Below the pieces are notes generated by a model that was not told where the DNA came from, did not search any database, and was given only the letters and a program-made list of their open reading frames with translations. A program made the position numbers and the translations under genes. Positions 17,783 to 26,386 of a stretch of DNA of 54,811 nucleotides are shown here, in pieces. The stretch lies in assembly GCA_963831235.1 (NCBI GenBank), contig CAWHPS010000073.1, positions 1 through 54,811 on the forward strand, read 5' to 3'. This stretch comes from CAWHPS01 sp963831235. Lineage in GTDB: Bacteria > Fibrobacterota > OXYB2-FULL-49-7 > JAEUSG01. The number at the start of each line of letters is the position of its first letter. Within the stretch, counting starts at the first letter, position 1.

Positions 17783-19423
17783 ATGACCAATAACAATAAA
17801 AACAACGTTAAACGCAAAAAACTTGCACTGGTCAGCGTATCAGACAAAACCTACCTTCTCGACATGGTCAAGTTTCTTCCGGAGTTAGGCTACGAGATAA
17901 TCTCAACCGGCGGTACAGCAAAAGCCCTTCAGGATGCAGGTGTTCCAGTGACTCCCATATCAGAGCTCACCGGTTTTCCTGAAATAATGGATGGCAGGGT
18001 AAAAACCCTGCATCCCAAGGTACACGGAGGTCTATTAGGACTCAGGGACAATCCATCACATAAAGCGGATGCTGAAAAAAACGAAATAAAATGGATAGAT
18101 CTTGTAATAGTCAATCTTTATCCATTTGAAAAAACAGTAGCAAAAGAGGGCGTTGCCATAGAGGAAGCAATAGAAAACATCGATATAGGCGGCCCAAGCA
18201 TGATTCGAAGCGCCTCAAAGAATTACAAACACGTGACCGTGCTGACAGACCCAGCGGACTACCGGAAGGTGCTTGAGGAGCTCAATATACGGGGTGAAAC
18301 CTCCATTGAAACCCGTGAACGCCTTGCAGTAAAGGCATTCTCATATACAGCAAGATATGATTCAGCAATAAACAGCTACCTTAGCCTTAAGCTTCTTAAT
18401 CAGCCAAGACTGAATCTCTCTTTTGAAAACGGTGAGACATTAAGGTACGGAGAAAATTCGCATCAAACCGCAGTCTTTTACAAAATGAATGTTAACGAGA
18501 CAACTCTCGGAAGCGCAAAAAAACTTCATGGAAAAGAGCTCTCGTACAACAACATTGTTGACGGGGATGCGGCGCTTGAGTCTATCAGGGACCTTGCAGG
18601 CTCCTTCGGAGTTTCGATTATCAAGCATACAAATCCTTGCGGTTATGCCACGGGCCCGACCCTTCACGAGGCATTTGAAAGGGCCTGGTCAGGAGATACG
18701 GTTTCAGCTTTCGGAAGCGTGATTGCCGTGTCCAAGAATGTTGACATTAAAACAGCGAGATGCCTTGAGGGCCGTTTTGTGGAAATACTCATTGCTCCTG
18801 ATTTTGATTCCGACGCCCTTGAATTCCTTAAGAATAAGTCAAAGGACATAAGGCTTTTAAAACTCAATGGAGAAATCCAGCCACCGAAAACATCCAAAAT
18901 CTACCGTCATGTGATAGGCGGCATGCTGGAACAGGATCGCGATACACTTCTTCACGAAAAAATGGACGTTGTAACAAAAGCCCCTTTCCCATCATCAAAG
19001 ATATCCCTTGCAGACTTTGCCTACAAGGCTTGCAAGCACATCAAAAGCAATGCAATTGTTCTTACTTATGAATACAAACCCGGCTTTTACATGGTACTTG
19101 GAATGGGTGCTGGCCAGCCAAACAGGGTGGATTCACTTAAAAAACTCTGTGCCACAAAAGCTGCAGAGAATATCAAGACAATGTTCGAAAAAGACAAACC
19201 CGGGATTTCTTATGATGAATTCAAAAAGAAGATATTCGGGGATTGTGTAATGGCTTCCGATGCATTTTTTCCATTTTCGGACAGCATAGCAAGCGCAGCA
19301 GAGCTTGACATAAAGTATATTGTCCAGCCTGGAGGCAGCAAACGCGACAGTGATGTCATTGCCGCCTGCAATGAGCATGGGATTGCCATGATATTCACAA
19401 ATACACGGCATTTCAAGCACTAG
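17783..19423 (+). CDS. purH: Bifunctional AICAR formyltransferase / IMP cyclohydrolase
   Basis: It catalyses the last two steps of IMP synthesis. The 546 residues have the IMP cyclohydrolase (MGS-like) domain first: ALVSVSDKTYLLDMV, IISTGGTAKAL, and FPEIMDGRVKTLHPKVHGGLL. The transformylase domain follows, with LRYGENSHQTA, SIIKHTNPCGYA, the AFGSVIAV segment, and the C-terminal QPGGSKRDSDVIAACNEHGIAMIFT. The lysine-rich first dozen residues are an extension over most homologues. It lies in a tight purC-purH-topA run in one direction. Confidence 0.96.
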   Translation: MTNNNKNNVKRKKLALVSVSDKTYLLDMVKFLPELGYEIISTGGTAKALQDAGVPVTPISELTGFPEIMDGRVKTLHPKVHGGLLGLRDNPSHKADAEKNEIKWIDLVIVNLYPFEKTVAKEGVAIEEAIENIDIGGPSMIRSASKNYKHVTVLTDPADYRKVLEELNIRGETSIETRERLAVKAFSYTARYDSAINSYLSLKLLNQPRLNLSFENGETLRYGENSHQTAVFYKMNVNETTLGSAKKLHGKELSYNNIVDGDAALESIRDLAGSFGVSIIKHTNPCGYATGPTLHEAFERAWSGDTVSAFGSVIAVSKNVDIKTARCLEGRFVEILIAPDFDSDALEFLKNKSKDIRLLKLNGEIQPPKTSKIYRHVIGGMLEQDRDTLLHEKMDVVTKAPFPSSKISLADFAYKACKHIKSNAIVLTYEYKPGFYMVLGMGAGQPNRVDSLKKLCATKAAENIKTMFEKDKPGISYDEFKKKIFGDCVMASDAFFPFSDSIASAAELDIKYIVQPGGSKRDSDVIAACNEHGIAMIFTNTRHFKH

Positions 19424-19446
19424 ACTTAAAATCTCAAGGAAATTAA

Positions 19447-21696
19447 ATGGCAAAAAATCTTGTTATAGTCGAATCTCCGGCAAAGTCCCGCACCATAGGC
19501 CGATACCTCGGCAAGGACTTTACCGTTAAGGCCTCCATGGGCCATATAATCGATCTCCCTGTAAAGGAATTCGGTATAGATATTGAACATGATTTCAAGC
19601 CCAAATACGTAATAATGAAGGGTAAGTCCAAGATCGTAAATGACCTTAAAAAATCCGCGAAACATGCTGATACCATATACCTTGCGCCCGACCCTGACCG
19701 AGAAGGCGAGGCCATTGCATGGCATATTTCAGACGTCCTTGTTAAAACAAACCCCAAAGCTAAAATACACCGGATTCTGCTTAACGAAATCACTAAGAAC
19801 GCTATAAAAGCCGCTATCAAGGAACCGAGAGAAATCGATATGCACAAGGTAAACGCCCAGCAAGCAAGACGAATCCTTGACCGCATCGTAGGCTATAAGA
19901 TAAGCCCCTTTCTGTGGAAGGCTGTTTACCGTGGGCTTTCAGCAGGGCGTGTTCAGTCGGTGGCCTTGCGAATCATTTGCGAACGCGAAGAGGAACGCGA
20001 CGCATTTAAAAAAGAGGAATACTGGAGCATTGATGTCCGTGTCGCAAAAACGGACAACCGTGAATTCACGATGAAGCTGTTTAAAGTTGAAGGTTTAGAC
20101 CCCAATATCAAGGATGATAAAAGCGCCTCATCCATAATTGATTATGTTAAAGACAAGGAATGGATCATCTCCGACATAAGCAAAAAGATGAAACGTCGCA
20201 ATCCTCTTCCTCCATTCATAACAAGCACCATCCAACAGGAGGCAGCAAGAAAGCTCCATTTTTCCGCATCAAAGACGATGTCCCTGGCGCAACAACTTTA
20301 TGAAGGCCTTGAGCTTGGTGAAAGCACAGCCGGTCTCATAACCTATATGCGTACTGATTCAACCAGGGTATCCGACGAAGCGCGTAAAGCCGCGGCCCAG
20401 TATCTTACTTCAACTTATGGCAAGGAATATGTTCCCGCCACATTCACTGAATACAAGATAAGCAGCAATGCCCAGGATGCTCATGAAGCCATTAGGCCTA
20501 CTCAAATAGAAAAAGCCTTTGAACCTGAAGCCTTAAAAAACTTCCTTTCCCGCGACCTTTACCGACTGTACGATCTGGTTTGGCGGCGTTTCCTCGCATC
20601 CCAAATGACACAGGCTGAATACGACTCCACAACACTTGACATAGAAATAAAGCCATATCAGTTCAGAGCGGTCGGTTCCATACTCAGGTTCGATGGATAT
20701 ACTAAGGTTTACAACCAGACCGATGATAACGGCAAAATTGCACTTGACGATAAGGACGTGATGCTGCCTGAGGTTTCAAAGGGCGAAACCGTAACCCCCA
20801 GGGAATTCCTACCAGAACAGCACTTCACCCAGCCTCCGCCAAGATACAGCGAAGCATCACTTGTTAAAGAGCTGGAAAAGCAGGGAATAGGACGGCCAAG
20901 TACATACGCACAAATAATCGACACCCTTAAAAGGCGTACCTATGTCGAAATAGACCAACGCCGATTTTTCCCATCTCTTCTTGGTAAAACCATCAACACA
21001 TTGCTCATCCGTGAATTTCCCGACATCTTCAATATAAGTTTTACGGCTAAAATGGAAACGGATCTCGACAAGGTGGAGTCAGGCGAAGATGATTGGACCC
21101 ATCTTCTCCATGAATTCTACGAGCCCCTTGCAAGAGATCTTAAGCTGGCCCAGGAAAAAACAAAGGACCTTAAGAAAGCGCTTGAGACCACCACTGACGA
21201 GAAATGCGACAAGTGCGGCAAGCCCATGGTAATCAAATGGGGACGTAATGGCCGGTTTATCGCATGCTCAGGTTACCCTCTTTGCAGAAACACGCATCCA
21301 CTTGAAAAGCTTGCGCCATTGGAGAATGTGAGCATCAACTGCAAACTCTGCGGAACACCCATGATTGTCAAGCAGTGGAAGCGGAGCAAGTTCCTTGGCT
21401 GCGCCAACTATCCAAACTGCCGCGGCGTTCAACCCTATCCAATCGGGGTCAATTGCCCTGAGCCAGGGTGCCCCGGCTACATCGCCGAACGATATTCCCA
21501 GCGCGGCAAGGTCTTTTATTCGTGCAGTGAATATCCCAAGTGCAAATTCGCGAGCTGGAACAAGCCAATCAACAAGAAATGCGAAGCATGCGGAGCGCCA
21601 TTTATGATAGAGCATGTGACAAAATCCAAAGGCGCTTACCTGCGTTGCCTTAAATGCAAGAACGAAGTCCTGAATGAGCAGGAAGAGGTCGAGTAG
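19447..21696 (+). CDS. topA: DNA topoisomerase I (type IA)
   Basis: It relaxes negative supercoils by cutting one strand through a 5'-phosphotyrosine. The Toprim domain begins VIVESPAKSRTIGRYLG and has the metal-binding DPDREGEAIAWHI. Y300 in LITYMRTDSTRVS is the active-site tyrosine. The conserved core continues through DAHEAIRPT and the GIGRPSTYAQII helix. After about residue 585 come four zinc-ribbon units (CDKCGKPM...C..C; CKLCGTPM; CPEPGCPG; CEACGAPF), so the 749-residue protein has a full C-terminal DNA-binding tail. It starts 23 bases after purH. Confidence 0.96.
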   Translation: MAKNLVIVESPAKSRTIGRYLGKDFTVKASMGHIIDLPVKEFGIDIEHDFKPKYVIMKGKSKIVNDLKKSAKHADTIYLAPDPDREGEAIAWHISDVLVKTNPKAKIHRILLNEITKNAIKAAIKEPREIDMHKVNAQQARRILDRIVGYKISPFLWKAVYRGLSAGRVQSVALRIICEREEERDAFKKEEYWSIDVRVAKTDNREFTMKLFKVEGLDPNIKDDKSASSIIDYVKDKEWIISDISKKMKRRNPLPPFITSTIQQEAARKLHFSASKTMSLAQQLYEGLELGESTAGLITYMRTDSTRVSDEARKAAAQYLTSTYGKEYVPATFTEYKISSNAQDAHEAIRPTQIEKAFEPEALKNFLSRDLYRLYDLVWRRFLASQMTQAEYDSTTLDIEIKPYQFRAVGSILRFDGYTKVYNQTDDNGKIALDDKDVMLPEVSKGETVTPREFLPEQHFTQPPPRYSEASLVKELEKQGIGRPSTYAQIIDTLKRRTYVEIDQRRFFPSLLGKTINTLLIREFPDIFNISFTAKMETDLDKVESGEDDWTHLLHEFYEPLARDLKLAQEKTKDLKKALETTTDEKCDKCGKPMVIKWGRNGRFIACSGYPLCRNTHPLEKLAPLENVSINCKLCGTPMIVKQWKRSKFLGCANYPNCRGVQPYPIGVNCPEPGCPGYIAERYSQRGKVFYSCSEYPKCKFASWNKPINKKCEACGAPFMIEHVTKSKGAYLRCLKCKNEVLNEQEEVE

Positions 21697-21732
21697 TAAT
21701 TGTATTGGTTTTAAGCTTTGTCCCGGGACATT

Positions 21733-22698
21733 ATGAACATCAACCGGAAGCTCAAAATCTTCAAATGCGCTTTTTCGAGCGGCGCAACACCTTTTGCCTC
21801 AATTTTCGTTACCAGACGATGCAACCTTTCCTGTTCATTCTGCAATGCAAGGAATGATGCGGGCAAGGAGCTTTCACTTGCAGAGTGGAAAAAGGCCATT
21901 GACATTCTTTACAATATGGGTGTTCGCAACCTTTCCATTAATGGTGGCGAAGCATTGCTACGCGAAGATATAGGAGAAATTGTTGATTACGCCTCAAACA
22001 AAAAAGGATGCGTTACCTGGCTTTTCACAAACGCCACATTATTGACTGATGCTAATTTGAAAAACCTCAAGGGCCTTGATTTCCTTTGCGCTTCACTTAA
22101 TGGCATGCCTGACGACAAACCTGAATCTTTCCTGAATCTTTTGCAAAACCTCAAAAAGTGCGAAAAGTACGGCATCTCCCCTGCCCTGCTTGCTGTCATT
22201 ACACAGGAAAATATTGACGAGATCTATAATATGGCAATAAAATCAGTCGAGAACAATGTATTATTCGATTTCGGGATTATCCAGGACATGGGAGGAATGT
22301 TTTCAGCACAGGGCGGAGGTTTAAGGCCAAATCCGGATAAGCTTAAACCTTTGTTTAAGAAGCTTGCCAATCTTCGTGCAAAAACCGGCAAGGTTTTGCC
22401 TTCATATAAACTGCTTCACAGTGCAGCTGAATTTTACAGGAAAAACAACTGGAAATGTCCTCAGAAAAAAAACCCTTTCATTGTGGTAAATGTTGATGGA
22501 AGACTTATGCCATGCCAGGAATTTATAACCGATATTTCAATCTTTGATGTCAAGACCCTTTCTGATGAAAGGTTTGTTACCTTTAAGAAAAAGATTATTG
22601 ATGATTGTCCCGGGTGCGCATGGACATGCTATTATCAAAAAACTTTCCGTAATCCTTTTGATCTTTTGCAGGAATCGGTTGTGCTGCTGAAGTTTTGA
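21733..22698 (+). CDS. Radical SAM protein with a C-terminal cysteine cluster (SPASM-like)
   Basis: C30, C34 and C37 (RRCNLSCSFCNARND) form the CxxxCxxC cluster site that binds the 4Fe-4S cluster and SAM. The GG of LSINGGEALLREDI follows, as in other radical SAM barrels. The C-terminal part has VVNVDGRLMPCQEF and DDCPGCAWTCYY, which look like auxiliary-cluster cysteines of the SPASM/twitch type. The ATG at 21733 is chosen; a TTG at 21718 is possible, and neither has a good ribosome-binding site. The substrate is unknown. It follows topA closely and may be co-transcribed. Confidence 0.82.
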   Translation: MNINRKLKIFKCAFSSGATPFASIFVTRRCNLSCSFCNARNDAGKELSLAEWKKAIDILYNMGVRNLSINGGEALLREDIGEIVDYASNKKGCVTWLFTNATLLTDANLKNLKGLDFLCASLNGMPDDKPESFLNLLQNLKKCEKYGISPALLAVITQENIDEIYNMAIKSVENNVLFDFGIIQDMGGMFSAQGGGLRPNPDKLKPLFKKLANLRAKTGKVLPSYKLLHSAAEFYRKNNWKCPQKKNPFIVVNVDGRLMPCQEFITDISIFDVKTLSDERFVTFKKKIIDDCPGCAWTCYYQKTFRNPFDLLQESVVLLKF

Positions 22699-22723
22699 TT
22701 CTTTTTTGTTCGGTTTGACTGAC

Positions 22724-23542
22724 CTATCCTTCCATCAGCTTCTTCATATAGTCAATAAAATATGGCAAGGCGATTTCCGTGCCTTCGATTTCCGGAACCC
22801 AGATTTTCTCCCATTTAAAGGAAAACCATCCTTTAAAATGCTCCCTTCCAATGTTGCCATACACGGCTTCATAATTTATTTCACCTTTACCGGGAAGCGC
22901 AGGTTTAAATCCGTTTTCGAATTCCCTGCCTTGCAAAATATCTGCAATGTACAACTGCGGAAGGGTATCTTTTATTCCAGTGATAACGCTGTTAAAGTCC
23001 TCACCCATTAGGGTTGCATTTGCAGGGCAAAGCGCCATATTCAGCCGGGGGCTCTTTACAAGTTTCATTATGCTTAATATGTCGTTAATGCCGACCCCGC
23101 CTACGTGATTCTGGATGATCAAAGAAGTTGAAGACCCGTCAATTTTTAGCACACGAGCCAGAACCTCCGCAGCATGGTTGATAAATCCATCATGGTCATT
23201 CGCACAATCAGGATTTCCAATGAAAATCCTTACAAGTTTTGTACCGAGTTTGGTACCAATATCCAGGTTTCTTAAAATGGACGCCTCCATTTTGCCCCAT
23301 GAATCAAGGTTTTGGCCAGCTTGATCATTATAGGATAATATTGAGGATGAAATAATTCCTTCACCCGCAAATATCTTTTTCAGTTCTTTTATTTCAGCGT
23401 CCGATGACGTGACCTTGAGTTCACCCAAGTGGTCGGAAATACGTATATCCACTCCTTGGAACCCATATTCCCGTGCTTTTTTAATGGCAGTCTTGCCGTC
23501 CCAATCAGGCGAGGCCATTGTCGTGTAGCTTAAATTTAGCAT
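22724..23542 (-). CDS. Sugar phosphate isomerase/epimerase-like TIM barrel (AP endonuclease 2 fold)
   Basis: The 272-residue protein has the xylose isomerase-like barrel pattern: YGFQGVDIRISDHLGEL near the start, LGTKLVRIFIGNPD in the middle, SLIIQNHVGGVGINDIL, and a late NYEAVYGNIGREHFKGWFSFKWEK. The conserved E/H/D metal-binding set is only partly evident (the QNH and EKIW segments), so I do not assert an activity. Related genes often sit in sugar-acid or inositol catabolism. It is convergent with the radical SAM gene and separated from the next gene by the repeat island. Confidence 0.75.
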   Translation of the reverse strand: MLNLSYTTMASPDWDGKTAIKKAREYGFQGVDIRISDHLGELKVTSSDAEIKELKKIFAGEGIISSSILSYNDQAGQNLDSWGKMEASILRNLDIGTKLGTKLVRIFIGNPDCANDHDGFINHAAEVLARVLKIDGSSTSLIIQNHVGGVGINDILSIMKLVKSPRLNMALCPANATLMGEDFNSVITGIKDTLPQLYIADILQGREFENGFKPALPGKGEINYEAVYGNIGREHFKGWFSFKWEKIWVPEIEGTEIALPYFIDYMKKLMEG

Positions 23543-23707
23543 GGATTCTCCTATTCAGGCAACGCACCAGCAGGCGGCACTTATCGTTTTCCCATTCTTA
23601 AAGTTGACTGCAAGCTAAAATATATATTCTCGATTGTTTCCGATTCCAGATGAAGATATTTTCCGTGTTGAAAACCTCACCTATTGCCAATTTCAAAGAT
23701 TCTTCCT

Positions 23708-24201
23708 GAAACCCATCCCCTAACCCCTTCCCTTTTTTTTAAAGAAAAAAGGGAAGGGGAACCAGAAAGGGATAAAGAAATATTTAACTGAAATGATTCT
23801 CGCAAATGCTTTTCATTCTTTATTTAGCCCCTCCCTTTTTCCTTCAAGAAAAAGGGAGGGGTTGGGGTCAATGCCGTTGACTTAAGGTTGACATGTGACA
23901 TTTAAATACATCATAACACATTTGGAACTTCCCTTAATTTGTCCGGCGGCACAGAGGCCGCCGGCTAGTCATATGGTTGGTTCATTAATCACACCGAGCC
24001 AGAGACGGCTCGGTGGAAAAAAGGAAAACAATTATAGCTAAATGCGAGGCCGTCTCTGGCCTCGCATATAAAAACACAAATTTAATTGAACAGCCGGCGG
24101 CCTCAGTGCCGCCGGACAAAAGTAGCGAAAAAGAAAGTTGAGTACACTATTAAGCTTCTGTCAACCTTAAGTCAATGGCATTGGGGGTTGGGGTGGGTTT
24201 C
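23708..24201. repeat. Two-hairpin palindromic element, interrupted by a second element
   Basis: The outermost inverted repeat begins GAAACCCATCCCC at 23708 and is matched by GGGGTGGGTTTC ending at 24201. Inside are two hairpins: CCCCTTCCC/GGGAAGGGG arms at 23724-23759, and CCCCTCCC/GGGAGGGG arms at 23828-23861, each with T/A-rich upper stems. If 23869-24194 is removed, the right part reads GGGAGGGGTTGGGGTGGG without a break and mirrors the left end. The whole is therefore a ~168-bp element into which the 315-bp element was later inserted. The remainder of the 740-base gap (23543-24282) shows no gene; the PEGA gene promoter must lie after 24201. Confidence 0.6.
23869..24183. mobile_element. 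315-bp palindromic insertion with terminal inverted repeats and an 11-bp direct repeat
   Basis: The first and last 24 bases (23869-23892, 24160-24183) are inverted repeats with one mismatch. The element is flanked on both sides by GGGGTTGGGGT (23858-23868 and 24184-24194), as expected of a target duplication. Inside are four hairpins in mirror order. They are 23943-23964 (arm CCGGCGGC, loop ACAGAG), 23993-24014 (arm ACCGAGCC, loop AGAGAC), 24042-24067 (arm ATGCGAGGCC, loop GTCTCT), and 24094-24115 (arm CCGGCGGC, loop CTCAGT). There is no coding capacity, so it would be a non-autonomous element. Confidence 0.65.
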
Positions 24202-24282
24202 TTATGGGTATTGACATTTGCTAAGATTGGGGATCGTTAAGGGTGAAATCTACTGACCTTAATAATTCATTTTGTTCTTTCC

Positions 24283-25218
24283 ATGTATAATTGTAATTTA
24301 TCCTGCATGCGTTTCTTAAAAATGTTTTTTTTCAGTCTGTTTTTGTTTTCATCCGCTTTCAGCCAGAAAGTCGAGACAGTCACCTGTTATGATTTTACAT
24401 CAACCATTCCACTTGCATGGGAAATAAACAGTCTTAATAATGGTCTTTCGGATTGGAGCCAAAACCGTTCTTTTTCCGAGCATTTTAAGATCACAGCTTT
24501 TGACAATTCAATACAATTAGGAGCTGACAGCCTTCCTGTCGCAATAAGATCATCGGGTGCAAACAACCTCATTGCATGGGGTTCATTGGACTTAATTGAC
24601 AATAAAGAAATGATGACACTTTTCTTTTATGACGTGCAACAACGCCGTTTGTTCCATAAAAGAATCCCGCTTCCAGGCAGGGAAAAAGAAGAGCTAATGG
24701 ATATTGTCTGCATGAAAATCCACGCTTTAATGCAGGAGGTCTGGCTTGGTACCCTTGAAATAAAAACCATACCCGTTGAGACCAGCGTAAGAATCAATGG
24801 TTTTCTTGCTGGTGCGACTCCTTTGGAATTGACTCTGGCTCGGGGAACATATCAAATTCACCTGGAAAAAGAATATTTTGAACCGCTTGACGATAAGGTG
24901 GAAATTAAACCTGGTGTCCGTCAACTAAAGGAATATCACCTGCAATTTACTGGTTTCAATACCCGTCCCTATCTCTATGCTGCTTTGGGTCTTTCAATTC
25001 TCACCATTGGATCAAAAATCCATGAAAACAGCCTTCATAATCAATATCAAAATATGGCACAGGGCCTTCCCAAATCAGAATATGACAGGAAATTCGATGA
25101 TTATAAAAAATTTAATTATTTAACCCTAATATCTCTAAATGTATCCACAGTATTCTATGGCATTGCTATTTATGGAGTTATAAAGAACCGCGAACTTCGG
25201 AAAAACCTTATTAAATAA
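24283..25218 (+). CDS. Exported PEGA-domain protein with C-terminal membrane helices
   Basis: The 311 residues begin with a signal peptide (FLKMFFFSLFLFSSAFSQ) and an unassigned ~130-residue domain with alternating beta strands. A PEGA domain follows at about 157-225 (GTLEIKTIPVETSVRINGFLAGATPLELTLARGTY...), and then two hydrophobic helices (about 231-245 and 287-303). PEGA domains are surface beta modules often found near sigma/anti-sigma genes. The start may be the ATG at 24307. The ECF sigma gene follows after 29 bases, so this protein is probably part of the same surface-stress locus. Molecular role unknown. Confidence 0.65.
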   Translation: MYNCNLSCMRFLKMFFFSLFLFSSAFSQKVETVTCYDFTSTIPLAWEINSLNNGLSDWSQNRSFSEHFKITAFDNSIQLGADSLPVAIRSSGANNLIAWGSLDLIDNKEMMTLFFYDVQQRRLFHKRIPLPGREKEELMDIVCMKIHALMQEVWLGTLEIKTIPVETSVRINGFLAGATPLELTLARGTYQIHLEKEYFEPLDDKVEIKPGVRQLKEYHLQFTGFNTRPYLYAALGLSILTIGSKIHENSLHNQYQNMAQGLPKSEYDRKFDDYKKFNYLTLISLNVSTVFYGIAIYGVIKNRELRKNLIK

Positions 25219-25247
25219 TTCAACCTTTCAATGGCCGGATAGTACTA

Positions 25248-25826
25248 ATGTCTTTGAATAACGTGAAAGAGATTGAATTAATAAACCAAATACGGCAAAA
25301 TGGGAATCATGAGGCATTCCGGGAGGTATTCCATGCTTATAAAGAAATGGTATCACGCCTTTGTTTCCGTTTTCTCGGCCCTGATAGGGACATTAAAGAT
25401 GTTATTCAAAAAGTTTTTATTGAGCTATTCAACAGCTTTGGCAGGTTCGAACAAAAATCCGGGCTTAAAACCTGGGTTTACCGTATTACTGCCAATACAT
25501 GTTACAAGGAAATCCGGCACAAGAGCATATTACGGAAATTTTTCGAGCGCAATCAGGTTTCAATGGAATTGGCTACGGACTCCACTGCATTTTCAAACCC
25601 GGAAAGTACTCTGCACGAACGGGAACTACGCGATTCCCTGCAAAAGGCTTTGGGACATTTGACACCGGAAAAGAGGCTTGTGGTGATACTTCATGATATT
25701 GAATGCTGCACACATGAAGATATAGCGAAAATAACAGGGGAATCCATTGGCACTGTCAAATCACGCCTCTTTCATGCGCGCAAAGAATTAGCCGGACGAC
25801 TAAAAAGAATGGATAGAGAATTATGA
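25248..25826 (+). CDS. ECF-type RNA polymerase sigma factor
   Basis: This 192-residue group 4 sigma factor has region 2 (FREVFHAYKEMVSRLCFRFLG, DRDIKDVIQKVFIELFNSFGRF, LKTWVYRITANTCYKEIR) and region 4 (LTPEKRLVVILHDIECCTHEDIAKITGESIGTVKSRLFHARKEL). The region 4 helix-turn-helix and its recognition-helix motif IGTVKSRLFHAR are complete. The gene overlaps the anti-sigma gene by ATGA (25823-25826), the normal arrangement for a sigma factor and its regulator. Its targets may be the neighbouring surface genes, but I identified no shared promoter motif. Confidence 0.93.
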   Translation: MSLNNVKEIELINQIRQNGNHEAFREVFHAYKEMVSRLCFRFLGPDRDIKDVIQKVFIELFNSFGRFEQKSGLKTWVYRITANTCYKEIRHKSILRKFFERNQVSMELATDSTAFSNPESTLHERELRDSLQKALGHLTPEKRLVVILHDIECCTHEDIAKITGESIGTVKSRLFHARKELAGRLKRMDREL

Positions 25827-26386
25827 CCTGTCGTGATTATAGAAAAGCCATAGAGGCGTTGGAGCAATTATCTCAGATTTCATCTGAAATGGAAGTGCAT
25901 ACGCATTCATGCGACGAATGCAGGCGGATACTTGACGAACGCAGGAAACTTGACGCTTTGCTAAAGACCCTTCCCTCTCCCGAGCTTTCTTCTGCTGACT
26001 GGGAAGATATTGAACAAAACATCATGCGATCCATTCCGTCAGGAGAAAAAGCCCATAACTCAAAGGTCATTTCTTTTCCCAGGGAGAACCATTACAGGAT
26101 GATGTTTGCTACAGCCGCTGCTTTGCTTGTCATGTTAACTCTTCTATGGAAAAATAAACCTTCACAGCAGGCACAAGCGTTTGCTTCAATAATCAGCGTG
26201 TCTTATGTGCAGGGTAGTGTGGCCTTTACGGATAAAGACACGGGACGAGGTGAACATGTGAGAGTGTTATCGGATTTTCCGGATCATCATATGCCTGCCA
26301 TTGGTGTGGGAACAACAATTGAGACACCGGATTCCGCAGGCCTTGGTTTCAGGATAAATGACATGGCTGAAGCAGTCTGTTGGTAA
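25823..26386 (+). CDS. Anti-sigma factor with zinc-finger and start of FecR domain (frameshifted)
   Basis: The N-terminus has an anti-sigma zinc-binding pattern: C3, and H26-x3-C30-x2-C33 (HTHSCDECRR). One membrane helix follows (about residues 90-108, MMFATAAALLVMLTLLW), then the opening of a FecR domain (VQGSVAFTDKDTGRGEHVRVLS ... VGTTIETPDSAGLGFRINDMAEAV). The frame then ends at TAA 26384-26386. The FecR domain plainly continues in the +1 frame (SRMDIVKSDRDGTTLRLSEGEL...). Dropping one base near 26378 joins the two halves. This is either a one-base error or mutation, or a regulated shift; see the next entry. Confidence 0.8.
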   Translation: MTCRDYRKAIEALEQLSQISSEMEVHTHSCDECRRILDERRKLDALLKTLPSPELSSADWEDIEQNIMRSIPSGEKAHNSKVISFPRENHYRMMFATAAALLVMLTLLWKNKPSQQAQAFASIISVSYVQGSVAFTDKDTGRGEHVRVLSDFPDHHMPAIGVGTTIETPDSAGLGFRINDMAEAVCW

